DNA from: Agathobaculum sp. NTUH-O15-33
Lineage (GTDB): Bacteria; Bacillota; Clostridia; Oscillospirales; Butyricicoccaceae
Assembly: GCF_033193315.1 (NCBI RefSeq)
Contig: NZ_CP136187.1
Coordinates: 2,921,501-2,985,500, forward strand
Direction: 5' to 3'
DNA length: 64,000 nt
Positions 33,186 to 42,170 of the stretch are shown here, in pieces; position 1 is the first letter of the stretch, and each line of letters opens with the position of its first letter. Below the pieces are notes generated by a model. The model had not been told where the DNA came from, searched no databases, and saw only the letters and a program-made list of their open reading frames with translations. Both the position numbers and the translations under genes were made by a program.

Positions 33186-33680
33186 TTAGCCTTCCTTTCT
33201 TGTTCGAAGCATGATATCGTTCACGATTTCGCCCGGGACAAAGCCGGCGATGCTGCCGCCGTGTACCGCAATATCCTTCACCACCGAGCTGGAAAGATAC
33301 ATGTATTCCGCACTTGTCATCAAGAACGCGGTATCCAGCTCCGGATTGAGCTTGCGGTTGGCAAGCGCCATCTGGAACTCGTATTCAAAATCCGATACCG
33401 CCCGAAGCCCCTTAATGATCGTGCAGGCGCTGTGCTGCCGCGCAAAGTCGGCCAGCAGGCCGTCAAACGAGGTGATTTCCACATTGTGGGTGTCGCGTGT
33501 CGTCCGCTCGAGGAATTCCATGCGTTCCTCCACGGTGAACATCGGCGTTTTATTCTGATTGTGCATCACCGCGACGATCAGCCGGTCAAAGACCACTGAC
33601 GCGCGGCGAATGATATCCTGATGCCCGAGCGTGGGCGGATCAAAGCTGCCCGGGTAGATCGCAATTCTCATTTGTTTCAT
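33186..33680 (-). CDS. coaD: Pantetheine-phosphate adenylyltransferase
   Basis: The 164-residue enzyme catalyses the penultimate step of coenzyme A synthesis. It has the nucleotidyltransferase motif YPGSFDPPTLGHQDII, the KGLRAVSDFEYEFQMA substrate region, and YLSSSVVKDIA with the ISSS-type loop. The ATG at 33680 is preferred since AAGGGCGG lies eight bases before it. It overlaps the rsmD 3' end by 41 bases. Confidence 0.96.
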   Translation of the reverse strand: MKQMRIAIYPGSFDPPTLGHQDIIRRASVVFDRLIVAVMHNQNKTPMFTVEERMEFLERTTRDTHNVEITSFDGLLADFARQHSACTIIKGLRAVSDFEYEFQMALANRKLNPELDTAFLMTSAEYMYLSSSVVKDIAVHGGSIAGFVPGEIVNDIMLRTRKEG

Positions 33681-34224
33681 CCGTTCGGCCGCCCTTTTGT
33701 AGGACGGTAATCAAAGTAGCGCCGTAGCGGTAGGTTTTTACCGTCTCAAAACCGGAGGTAAACACGTCCTCCACAGCACTTTCGCATATTATTATACCAT
33801 TTGTCGAGAGAATGTCAAACGTTTCTATCGCGGAAAGTGCCGCCGTAAGGATTTTGCCGCCGTAAGGCGGATCCAAAAAAATCAAATCGTAAGCATCTTT
33901 TTTCGCATATGCTATAAATTTATCCGCATCTGTGCTGTGCAGCTGTGCACGATCGACAAGGCGGGCGGCCGCAATATTTTTCTTGACCGTCGCAAAAGCG
34001 ACGCGGTCTCGCTCGACGAAATCACATGTTTTCGCCCCGCGCGACAGCGCCTCGATGCCAAGCTGCCCGGTGCCTGCAAACAGATCGAGCACGCGCGCGT
34101 CCCGCACGCGGTTTTGGATGATATTGAAAACCGATTCCTTGACGCGGTCGGTCGTCGGCCGGGTGTTCATGCCCGGCACGGGCTGAAGCTTTAGCCCCCG
34201 CGCGGAGCCGGATACGACTCTCAC
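33640..34224 (-). CDS. rsmD: 16S rRNA (guanine966-N2)-methyltransferase
   Basis: The 194-residue protein begins at GTG (34224) after AAAGGGG. It shows VVSGSARGLKL, TRPTTDRVKESVFNI, the SAM loop LDLFAGTGQLGIEAL and the catalytic DPPY motif (IFLDPPYGG). Its extended C terminus overlaps coaD. The rsmD-coaD order is common in Firmicutes. Confidence 0.95.
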   Translation of the reverse strand: MRVVSGSARGLKLQPVPGMNTRPTTDRVKESVFNIIQNRVRDARVLDLFAGTGQLGIEALSRGAKTCDFVERDRVAFATVKKNIAAARLVDRAQLHSTDADKFIAYAKKDAYDLIFLDPPYGGKILTAALSAIETFDILSTNGIIICESAVEDVFTSGFETVKTYRYGATLITVLQKGGRTDETNENCDLPGQL

Positions 34225-34246
34225 GTTAATACAACCCCTTTCTGAA

Positions 34247-34361
34247 TAATTAGAAATTAGGAATTAGGAGTTAGAAATTGTCAAAGCCGCCGCAGGCGGC
34301 TATTTCGCCTGCCTAACCGCCAGCGCTTCATTACTAATTACTAACTACTAATTCCTAATTA
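34247..34361. mobile_element. MITE-like element with ATTAG-rich inverted ends
   Basis: The ~115-base element has ends built from repeated AATTAG units (34247-34280) and their inverse (34331-34361), around a GC-rich core holding GCCGCC/GGCGGC. Terminal TAATTA is present at both ends. Similar ATTAGGAATTAG repeats are scattered in many Firmicute genomes. The uvrC stop codon lies within its right end. Confidence 0.65.
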
Positions 34362-36218
34362 TTTTTGAATATTTTCATTGCCATGAAAATATTCAAAAAC
34401 CGCGTGCGCGGTATTTTTCGGCACGGCGCGCGCCAGTTCTTCCTCAGTGGCGTTTTTGATGCTGTCGATGCTGCCGAAATGGCGCAAAAGCTGGCCGCGG
34501 CGCTTCGCGCCCACGCCCTCAATCTTATCCAGCGTGGAGCCGCGCACCTTTTTCGCGCCGAGCTGGCGGTTGTAGGTGATCGCAAAGCGGTGCACCTCTT
34601 CCTGAATACGTCCGATCAGAGCGAACAACGCGGGCGTGGCAGATATGCCGAACTCCCGCCCATCCGGCGCAACGAGCGCGCGGGTGCGGTGCCGGTCGTC
34701 CTTGACCATGCCGAAGCAGGGCGTATCAAGGCCAAAGGAGTCGAGAACTTCTTGGCATACGCGCACGTGGCCGAGACCGCCGTCGATCAAAAACGCATTC
34801 GGCAGGGGCGAGAATTTCTCATCTCCATCCACATAGCGCTGCACGCGGCGCGTGAGCATTTCACGCATGGAAGCGTAATCATCCTGTCCATTTGCCGCGC
34901 ATTCGATCTTAAATTTGCGGTAATCGCTCCGTTTGGGCTGGCCTTCGGCAAAAACCACCATCGAACCAACGGTATCCTGCCCGGCAAAGTTTGAAATGTC
35001 GTACGCTTCCAGCCGAAGCGGCAGCGCGATCATACCGGTCACGCGCTGCAACAGCTCGAGCGACTTGTGCCGACGCTCAGATTGCTGCTCGTGCCGCTCG
35101 ATCTCTTCGCGGGCGTTTTTCTCAGCAAGGCGCGTCAGATCGCGCCGTTCGCCTCGCTGCGGCACCGCGATTTCGACCTTGCGGCCCGCGATGCTCGTCA
35201 AATACTCCGCCACCGCGCCGTCGTCCTCAATCTCGTGCGAAAGCAGCAGGGTCTTCGGCGCGGCCGATCGCCGCGCATAGTACTGCTTGACAAAGGCGGA
35301 AAGCACCTCGGCCGCGTCGCTTTCGGTCAGGTGGAACAGGGTGTATTCCTTATCCTGCAAAGCGCCCGCCGCATAGTGCAGCACACATACGCAGGCGCGC
35401 GTTTGTCCCTGCACAAACGCGACCGCGTCAATTTCCGCGAACGCGCCCGCCACCACATGCTGGCGGGAAGAAAGCTTTTGCACCGCGCGCAAGCGGTCGC
35501 GCAGCAGGGCCGCGCGTTCAAACTGCAATTCCTCCGCCGCCGCGTTCATCCGCTCGGTCAGTTCGCGTTCGAGCTTTTTCGCGTCCCCCTCAAAAAGCGA
35601 GGTCGCTTCGGCGATCAGCGCGCGGTACTCCTCGGGGGACACCTTACCCGTACACGGCGCGCAGCACCGGCCCATGTGCTGGTTCAGGCACGGGCGCTCC
35701 TTGCCGATATCGCGCGGAAATACCCGCGAACAGGTTTTTAGATGCAGCGCTTCGCTGATGGTATCGATCGCGCGGCGCGCCGCGACGCGGCCCGGATAGG
35801 GGCCGAAATACCGCGCCCCATCCTCCTCCGGCCGCGAAACAACGGAAAACGCGGGATAGGGCGCGTTTTGGCTCAGCCGGATATAGGGGTAGCCCTTATC
35901 ATCCTTGAGCAGAATATTGTACTTGGGCTTGTACTTTTTTATCATCGAGTTTTCCAGCACTAGGGCTTCAAACTCGGTTTGAGTCACGATGATGTCAAAA
36001 TCATCGATATGGGAAACGAGCTGGCGCGTTTTTGCGTTCAGCCGTTCGGGCGCTTGAAAGTAGTTCGACACCCGGTTGCGCAGTGCCTTGGCCTTGCCGA
36101 CATAGATGACCTTGCCCGTTTTATCCTTATGCAGATAAACGCCGGGCTGCATGGGCAGCTTGCGCACGCGCTCCTTCAGTTGTTCTCTCGTCACATGCTT
36201 CGCCGCCTTTCCAAACAA
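34359..36218 (-). CDS. uvrC: UvrABC excision nuclease subunit C
   Basis: The 619-residue nucleotide-excision-repair nuclease makes both incisions around a lesion. Domains in order: GIY-YIG nuclease (~20-100: PGVYLHKDKTGKVIYVGKAKALRNRVSNYF), a cysteine cluster (CLNQHMGRCCAPC), the UvrB-binding UVR helix (~200-235), RNase-H-like second nuclease (DISNFAGQDTVGSMVVFAEG and later IDGGLGHV), and C-terminal helix-hairpin-helix (TLDKIEGVGAKRRGQLLRHFGS). The last ~13 residues come from a perfect palindrome at 34362-34399, and the stop codon lies in the neighbouring repeat. Confidence 0.96.
   Translation of the reverse strand: MFGKAAKHVTREQLKERVRKLPMQPGVYLHKDKTGKVIYVGKAKALRNRVSNYFQAPERLNAKTRQLVSHIDDFDIIVTQTEFEALVLENSMIKKYKPKYNILLKDDKGYPYIRLSQNAPYPAFSVVSRPEEDGARYFGPYPGRVAARRAIDTISEALHLKTCSRVFPRDIGKERPCLNQHMGRCCAPCTGKVSPEEYRALIAEATSLFEGDAKKLERELTERMNAAAEELQFERAALLRDRLRAVQKLSSRQHVVAGAFAEIDAVAFVQGQTRACVCVLHYAAGALQDKEYTLFHLTESDAAEVLSAFVKQYYARRSAAPKTLLLSHEIEDDGAVAEYLTSIAGRKVEIAVPQRGERRDLTRLAEKNAREEIERHEQQSERRHKSLELLQRVTGMIALPLRLEAYDISNFAGQDTVGSMVVFAEGQPKRSDYRKFKIECAANGQDDYASMREMLTRRVQRYVDGDEKFSPLPNAFLIDGGLGHVRVCQEVLDSFGLDTPCFGMVKDDRHRTRALVAPDGREFGISATPALFALIGRIQEEVHRFAITYNRQLGAKKVRGSTLDKIEGVGAKRRGQLLRHFGSIDSIKNATEEELARAVPKNTAHAVFEYFHGNENIQK
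34362..34399 (-). repeat. 17-bp perfect palindrome inside the 3' end of uvrC
   Basis: Arms 34362-34378 and 34383-34399 pair exactly around TGCC. They encode the last residues of UvrC. It could be a former terminator now read as coding sequence. Confidence 0.75.
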
Positions 36219-36223
36219 AAAAG

Positions 36224-36246
36224 AAAGCGCCGAAATTCGGCGCTTT
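36224..36246 (-). terminator. Terminator between HPr gene and uvrC
   Basis: Stem AAAGCGCCG/CGGCGCTTT with a short loop and a T-rich tail on the minus strand. Confidence 0.85.
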
Positions 36247-36276
36247 TTTCAGGATGCGATAACTTTCCGGGCAACC

Positions 36277-36540
36277 TTAGTCGGTAAAATTGGACGTAAT
36301 CAGCTCGACAAGCGCGGCGACTGCTTCTTCCTCGTCCGGACCATCGGCGATCAGGTTGATGGTCGTACCCTTGGTAATGCCAAGGGAAAGGATACCGAGC
36401 AGGCTCTTCGCGTTAACGCGGCGCTCTTCCTTCTCTACCAGAATGGTTGACTTAAACTCGTTGGCCTTCTGAATGAAAAAAGTTGCGGGACGGGCGTATA
36501 AACCTACCTGATTGGTAACCTGTACCTCTTTAGAAAACAT
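36277..36540 (-). CDS. HPr-family protein lacking the phosphocarrier histidine (Crh-like)
   Basis: The 87-residue protein has the HPr fold and the regulatory serine region RVNAKSLLGILSLGI (Ser46 site of HPr kinase). The active-site loop reads VGLYARPA where PTS phosphocarriers have GLHARPA: the phosphorylated histidine is Tyr. Like Bacillus Crh, which has Gln there, it should be unable to carry phosphate in the sugar phosphotransferase chain but could still act with CcpA in catabolite control if phosphorylated on serine. AGGAGC precedes it; an ATG three codons upstream is also possible. Confidence 0.85.
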   Translation of the reverse strand: MFSKEVQVTNQVGLYARPATFFIQKANEFKSTILVEKEERRVNAKSLLGILSLGITKGTTINLIADGPDEEEAVAALVELITSNFTD

Positions 36541-36724
36541 AATCTGCATCGCTCCTATTTCTTCAAATCCGATATATATAGAATACCGCCTTTTGCCCGT
36601 TTCGTCAAGGGCAATTTGGCAACAGCGGGTTCGCGTTTTCCATGAATTTGCGCGCGCAAAACCCAATTTCCTCAGGCATTATGCCCTTGTTCGCTTATTT
36701 CCAGCGCAGTTCCCAGCATTTTGA

Positions 36725-39113
36725 TCAACGAAGTTCCGCGATTGTCACGCCCTGCTCGCCTTCGCCGTATACGCCCGAACGGACGCTCTTGACACGCTTA
36801 TTCTGGCGCAAATGCTGCTGAATGGCAACGCGCAGCGTACCCGTGCCCTTTCCGTGGATGATGGTAACCGTGGGCAAGCCGCCCATGATCGCCTGCGACA
36901 AAAAGCTATCCACCTCGTAGATCGCTTCCTCCGCGCTCAGGCCGCGTACATCGACCTCACGTTCGGCTGCGGTCAGGTTAAGCTTTGGCGCGGGGCCGGA
37001 GCGCGGGCGCGGCGTTTTGGCAGCCGCCTTCGGCTCCTCGGTCAGGCGCAGCTCGTTCTCCTTTACCGTCATTTTCATCGGCCCGGCCTGCACCTGCACG
37101 TTGCCGTCCTTATCCGCCGGGGCGAGCACGGTCGCCAGCACGCCGCCGACATTAATCAGCCGCACGCGGTCGCCTTTTTGCAGCTTGCGCTGCTCGTGCG
37201 CGTCCACCGTGCGCTTTTCGCCCGAACGGCGGGTCTCGTTTTCCGTCTGCGTGATGATACCGCGCAGCGCCGCTCGGGCCGCCGCAAGGTTGTGATCGGG
37301 CACGCTTTCGCGCGCCTTCTTTTTCATCTCGTCCAGCTCGTCAAATACGGTTTCCGCGGTCATGCGCGCGTCCTTGAGCAGGCGGTCGGCGCGGGATTTG
37401 GCGCTTTCCAGCAGTTTATCCGCTTTTTGCTCCATCTCGTCGCGCGTGCGCAGCGCCTTGTCCCGCTCGGACTGCGCGGCGGCGCGCATTTTGGCGGCGT
37501 CTTCCTTCATGCGGTCTATCCGGCGGCGCTCGCGTTCCAGCTCGGCCAGCACGTCTTCAAACCGCGCGTTTTCAGTGGATACCTGCTCCTTGGCGCGCTC
37601 GATGATGGTGGGCTGGAAGCCCCAAACGGCCCGCGATCGCAAAAGCGTTCGACTTGCCGGGAATGCCGGTCAGCAGTCGGTATGTCGGCTGAAGGGACTG
37701 CACGTCAAATTCGCAGGAGGCGTTTTCCACGCCCTCGGTCGTTAGGGCGAAGGTTTTCAGTTCGGCATAATGCGTCGTCGCGGCGACCAGCGCGCCCATC
37801 TGACGCGCATAACCGATTACGGCCACGGCGAGCGCCGCGCCCTCGACCGGGTCAGTGCCCGCGCCAAGCTCGTCGAACAGCACCAGATCGCCCTGCCCGC
37901 ACACATCCATGATGGAAACAATGGTCTTCATGTGCGCGGAAAAGGTGGAAAGCGACTGTTCGATCGACTGCTCGTCGCCGATGTCGGCGTAAACGTGCTC
38001 AAACAGGCCGATCTCGGATTGCTCGCTCGCGGGAATATGCAAGCCGGAAGCCGCCATCAAACATAAAAGCCCCAGCGTTTTGAGCGACACCGTTTTGCCG
38101 CCCGTGTTCGGGCCGGTGATGACCAGCGTGTCGTATTCGTCGCCAATGGCGATATCGATCGGCACCGCCTTCTCCTTATCGAGCAGCGGGTGGCGGGCGC
38201 GCACCAGACGGCAAGCGCCCGGCGTATCGCGCCACAAGGGCGGCGCGGCGTTCATGTCAAAGGATAGCTTGGCGCGCGCAAAGATAAAGTCCAGCGTGGT
38301 GAGCGCGTCGTAATCCTGCGCGATCGCGTTTTTGTACAGCGCGACATCAGCCGACAGCGCGGATAAGATGCGCTCGATCTCCTGCTCCTCGCGCCCTTCA
38401 AGCACCTTGATCTGGTTGTTGATTTCCACCACGGCGGCGGGCTCGATAAAAACGGTCGCGCCGGTGGACGAGGTATCGTGCACCAGACCGGGCACGTCGC
38501 CCCGGTGCTCGGCCTTGACCGGCACCACAAAACGGCCGCCGCGCTGGGTGATGATGGTTTCCTGCAAATACTTGGCGCGCTCGCCGGACAGCATGCGGCC
38601 CAGCGCTTCGCGCACCTTGCCCGAAATGCGCCGCATTTCTCGGCGGATGGAAAGCAGCTCGGCGGAGGCGCCGTCCGCGATTTCTTCCTCGGAAACGATC
38701 GCGGTCGTGATCTGTTCCTCCAGCACACGGTTGCCCGAAAGCATGCCGAAGATCGGGGTAAGCGTGGTTTTTTCCTCGTGCTCGGCGTCGTAGGCCAGCG
38801 CGCGGCGCGAAGTTTGCAGCACGCTCGCAACGGCAAGCAGCTCGCGCGGGTTAAGCACACCGCCCCGATCGGCGCGGGACAGGATAGCGCCTACCTCGCG
38901 GATGCCGCCGAACGCGGGACTGCCCTGACGAATCATCAGGTTTTTCGCGTCCGTCGTCTGGTCCATCCAGACGCGGGCCTCCTCCCGGTCGTCCAGCGGC
39001 CGCAGCGCAAGGCACCGTTCACGCCCCTTATCGCTGGCCGCCTGCGCGGCGAGCCGTTCCAGTATCGTAAAATATTCTAATGTTCGCAAAGATTTTTCGC
39101 CTAGTTTGTTCAT
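36725..39113 (-). pseudogene. mutS2: Endonuclease MutS2, frameshifted
   Basis: Two frames together encode a full ~795-residue MutS2. The first (from ATG 39113, RBS AGGAG) has the core and ATPase domains with Walker A GPNTGGKT, the DELGAGTDPVEGAAL Walker B region and ATTHYAELK. The second has a long coiled coil (~520-640) and a C-terminal Smr nuclease domain (VDVRGLSAEEA, IIHGKGTGTLR). The break is at 37620-37623, where the coding strand has GGGG; with three Gs the frame runs on through GRLGFQPTIIERAKE. MutS2 suppresses recombination and rescues collided ribosomes. The homopolymer makes an assembly error plausible. Confidence 0.88.
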
Positions 39114-39126
39114 GGTACACTCCTGT

Positions 39127-39519
39127 TTAAGTGAAAGAAAGTATATCGCCCAGCCAGCCATACGCAGATGACAACAGCAGTAAAGATCCGGCGGCGGCCA
39201 AACCGAACCATCTCCAAACGTGGTAGATGCGGCGCGCCGTATCGCTCATTTTCAGCATCACTGGCGCCATAAACCACAGTTTTCCCAGCATAATGCCAGT
39301 AAAAATCCCCCGCGCCGCCAGTTTTTGATATTCTTCGTTGGGCACATTGCGCTTGAGATCGTTCATCGCGTTGTGTACGCTCCAAAACATTTCGATCAGG
39401 ATGGCAACCGCCGATACGCCCAGAACGATACCGGCTTCCCAGCCCGCTGCCCAAAAAAGCAGCGCCGCTACGTCCAGCGCGGCGAGCGTGATAAAATTCC
39501 AGCGTAACGAGAGCTTCAT
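39127..39519 (-). CDS. Small membrane protein of unknown function
   Basis: The 130-residue protein has about four hydrophobic helices (near 8-24, 28-46, 70-90 and 103-122) and starts MKLSLRWNFITLAALD. I recognise no family. It lies between recO and mutS2 with short gaps on both sides and is probably in the same transcript. Confidence 0.7.
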   Translation of the reverse strand: MKLSLRWNFITLAALDVAALLFWAAGWEAGIVLGVSAVAILIEMFWSVHNAMNDLKRNVPNEEYQKLAARGIFTGIMLGKLWFMAPVMLKMSDTARRIYHVWRWFGLAAAGSLLLLSSAYGWLGDILSFT

Positions 39520-39536
39520 CTTAATCTCCCCCTAGC

Positions 39537-40301
39537 TTAACCAAAAACCGGCGGGCAAAGCGATCGATAAAATTTCAGGCTGTCGAATCCGCGGCCCAGA
39601 TGATAAAGGGTATACTGTTCCGCCAGTTCACAGAACTGCGCGGCGGCGGGGCCTGAAAGCGCAAAGGCATACACCCGGCGCGCTTCGCTTGTCAGCACAT
39701 GCAGCAAGGCGCGCAGCGCGCCTTCGGACAGGCGCGCGTAGTCGCCGCCGATCCGGCGGGCGCAGACTTTATCCGCCGCCTGCCCGGCGCGGACGGAAAA
39801 GAAAACGGGCGGGGTTTCGATCACCCTGCCGCAAACGCCGCAGGCGGACAGATCGGGCGCGTAGCCGCTTTCGGCCATGGCGCGCCATTCAAACGCGGCC
39901 TTTACCAAGTTTTTTGCCCGCTTGCCGGCGCAAAGCGCGGTCAGCGCGCTGAGCAGCATGCGGCAAAGCGCGGGGCTTTCCTCGCTCTCGTCGGTCAGCG
40001 TGTTTGTCAGCTCGCACAGATAACAGGCCAGCGCGTACGCCTCGATATCCTCCGCGATCGCAAAAAAATCACGCACGATCGAGGCTTCCTGTAGGGTAAA
40101 ACGCCCTCCGCGCTCGCGCAGTACGAATTCGGCAAAACAAAACTGCCGCGCCGCGATCGTCTTGCCCTGATTGCCGCGCCGCGCGTTTTTGCAAAGGATC
40201 TCTATTTTGCGGCCTTCCTCGGTCAGCGCGGTCAGATACCGGTCGTAATCGCCGAAATCCGTTTCGCGCAGGCCGAGCGCGCGCAGCTTGACCTCGGCCA
40301 T
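39537..40301 (-). CDS. recO: DNA repair protein RecO
   Basis: The 254-residue protein has the N-terminal OB-fold (LRALGLRETDFGDYDRYLTALTEEGRKIEIL) and a C-terminal helical domain with a zinc-type CxxC (LSACGVCGRVIE) and later Cys. It helps load RecA onto SSB-coated DNA with RecR. Its start codon follows directly on the era stop codon. Confidence 0.93.
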   Translation of the reverse strand: MAEVKLRALGLRETDFGDYDRYLTALTEEGRKIEILCKNARRGNQGKTIAARQFCFAEFVLRERGGRFTLQEASIVRDFFAIAEDIEAYALACYLCELTNTLTDESEESPALCRMLLSALTALCAGKRAKNLVKAAFEWRAMAESGYAPDLSACGVCGRVIETPPVFFSVRAGQAADKVCARRIGGDYARLSEGALRALLHVLTSEARRVYAFALSGPAAAQFCELAEQYTLYHLGRGFDSLKFYRSLCPPVFG

Positions 40302-41195
40302 TTAGGAATCCTCGTACCCGAAGTTGCGCATCTGATACTGGTTGTTGCGCCAGTTTTCCTTGACCTTGACCCAAAGCTCCAAGAACACCTTGGTGTCCAG
40401 CATGCGCTCCATATCGACGCGCGCAAGCTTGCCGATCTCCTTAAGCATTGCGCCCTGTTTGCCGATGATAATGCCCTTATGGCTGTTCTTTTCACAGTAG
40501 ATCACGGCGCTGATCTCGATCAGGCCGTCCTCCCGCTCGTTCCAGCGCTCGATCCCCACGGCGATGCCGTGCGGCACCTCGCGATCGAGTAGGCGCAGCA
40601 TCTTTTCGCGGACGATCTCGGCGACGAGCTGACGCTCCGGCTGGTCGGAAACCATTTCCTCCGGGAACAGCTGCGGGCCGTCGATAGCGTATTTGTCGAT
40701 CTCCGCCAAAAATTCGTCCAGCCCTTCGCCCGTGCGGGCAGAGACCGGCACGATGGCCTCGAATTCATGCGCCGCAGCATAGACCGCGATCACGGCGAGC
40801 AGTTCTTCCTTTTTCACGGTATCGATCTTGTTGATGACCAGCACGGCGGGCATGTGGGTCGCCTTGATCTGATCGATCAGCGTTTGCTCCGCCGGGCCGA
40901 TGTTCGCGATCGGTTCGACCACGAGCGCCGCCGCATCAACCTCGGACACCGTATCCGTGACCACCTTGCACATAAAATCGCCCAGACGGGAGCGGGGCTT
41001 GTGCAGGCCGGGTGTATCCATAAAGACGTACTGAGTATCGTTTTTGTTCAAAAGACCGGTGATGCGCGTGCGCGTCGTCTGCGGTTTATTGGAAACGATG
41101 GCGACCTTCTGGCCGACCAGCTTATTCGTCAGCGTTGATTTGCCGACGTTTGGCCGGCCCACGATCGAAACGACCGCTGTTTTGGTAATTTTCAT
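40302..41195 (-). CDS. era: GTPase Era
   Basis: The 297-residue ribosome-assembly GTPase has G1 GRPNVGKST, G3 FMDTPGLH, G4 NKID and a C-terminal KH domain (~215-290, with EKNSHKGIIIGKQGAMLKEIG). It binds the 3' end of 16S rRNA. It is in the ybeY-dgkA-era-recO order typical of Firmicutes. RBS GGGAG. Confidence 0.97.
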   Translation of the reverse strand: MKITKTAVVSIVGRPNVGKSTLTNKLVGQKVAIVSNKPQTTRTRITGLLNKNDTQYVFMDTPGLHKPRSRLGDFMCKVVTDTVSEVDAAALVVEPIANIGPAEQTLIDQIKATHMPAVLVINKIDTVKKEELLAVIAVYAAAHEFEAIVPVSARTGEGLDEFLAEIDKYAIDGPQLFPEEMVSDQPERQLVAEIVREKMLRLLDREVPHGIAVGIERWNEREDGLIEISAVIYCEKNSHKGIIIGKQGAMLKEIGKLARVDMERMLDTKVFLELWVKVKENWRNNQYQMRNFGYEDS

Positions 41196-41659
41196 TGTAT
41201 TCTCCCATATTTAAAAATAAAAAGCAGGGCAAACGGCACGGATACGACCACCGCCCCGGCCGCCCACGGGCGGGCGCCTAAGTACGCAAGCGCTTCACTG
41301 AGCAGACCCTCGCCAAGGAACAGCACAAGGCCGATGATCGCGCATGCGGCCGCGCACACAAAAACGGCCGCCGCCGCGATATCCTTCGCGTTGCGCACCA
41401 TTTGGTCGTAGCCGCTTGTCTGCTTATCGCAAAGGCGTTCAATGGCGGTATTCATCAGCTCCGCCCCCATGGTCAGCCCAAAGCAAATGCAGAGGATCGC
41501 CCCCTCGGCCGTGGTGGCGCGCCCGATCAGCGCGAACAGGGTCACATAAAGCGCGGCGACCATGTGCACGCGAAAGTTGCGTTCGCTGTGGATGCAGAGC
41601 GCCAGACCGCGAAAAGCATTTAAAAAGCTTTCATGCAGCTTTCGGATTTCCTTTTTCAT
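41192..41659 (-). CDS. dgkA: Diacylglycerol/undecaprenol kinase
   Basis: The ~155-residue integral membrane kinase has the family region ERNFRVHMVAALYV and the catalytic GAELMNTAIERLCD. In Gram-positive bacteria this type phosphorylates undecaprenol, recycling the wall lipid carrier. After three helices there is an additional C-terminal hydrophobic segment, as in clostridial members. Start ATG 41659 follows AGGTGA; an upstream in-frame GTG is less likely. It overlaps the era start. Confidence 0.92.
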   Translation of the reverse strand: MKKEIRKLHESFLNAFRGLALCIHSERNFRVHMVAALYVTLFALIGRATTAEGAILCICFGLTMGAELMNTAIERLCDKQTSGYDQMVRNAKDIAAAAVFVCAAACAIIGLVLFLGEGLLSEALAYLGARPWAAGAVVVSVPFALLFIFKYGRIQ

Positions 41660-41664
41660 ATCGC

Positions 41665-42154
41665 TCACCTGCTCAGCCCCAGAAAGGCGAGGCTCAACTC
41701 CTCCTTCTCGCGCATCAGCCGGGTGTCTTCCTCATTCCGCTCGTGGTCATAGCCGAGCAGGTGCAGCACGGAATGCGTGGTCAGGTAGCCGCATTCCCGC
41801 GCGGGCGAATGGCCGAACGTTTCCGCCTGCTCCACCGCGCGCGTATAACACAGCATCATATCGCCCAGCATGACGCAGCCGGTGCCGGGATCGGTCTCCA
41901 GATTTTCCTGCGGCGCGCCGTTCAGAAACTCGTACATCGGAAACGAGAGCACATCGGTCACGGTATCCTTTTTCGCGGTATTCGCGGTTGACCTCGCGGA
42001 TGGTTTCCGCGTCCACCACGGTCACATCGATCGCGGCCGCAAACGGCACCTGCTCGCTTTCGAGCACGCGCTTGGCGCAGGTTTCGATCAACTCCCGCAC
42101 ATGCTCTTCTTCCTGCACCGCCGTTTCAAAAGCCACGCTGATTTGATATACCAT
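41665..42154 (-). pseudogene. ybeY: Endoribonuclease YbeY, frameshifted
   Basis: Two frames join to a ~162-residue YbeY. The first gives VTVVDAETIREVNREYR; the second continues TDVLSFPMYEF and holds the zinc-binding motif HSVLHLLGYDH. The change occurs at 41969-41973, a run of five A on the coding strand; four would restore the frame. YbeY acts in 16S rRNA 3' maturation and ribosome quality control and is nearly universal, so a true loss would be surprising. Start at 42154 after GGGGG. Confidence 0.88.
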
Positions 42155-42170
42155 ATCTGTAACCCCCAAA

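Noticed and set aside
41969..41973. Programmed frameshifting in ybeY
   Set aside because: The needed shift is +1, not the -1 expected at A-rich slippery sites; no stimulatory structure or shifty stop codon is seen, and YbeY is not known to use it.
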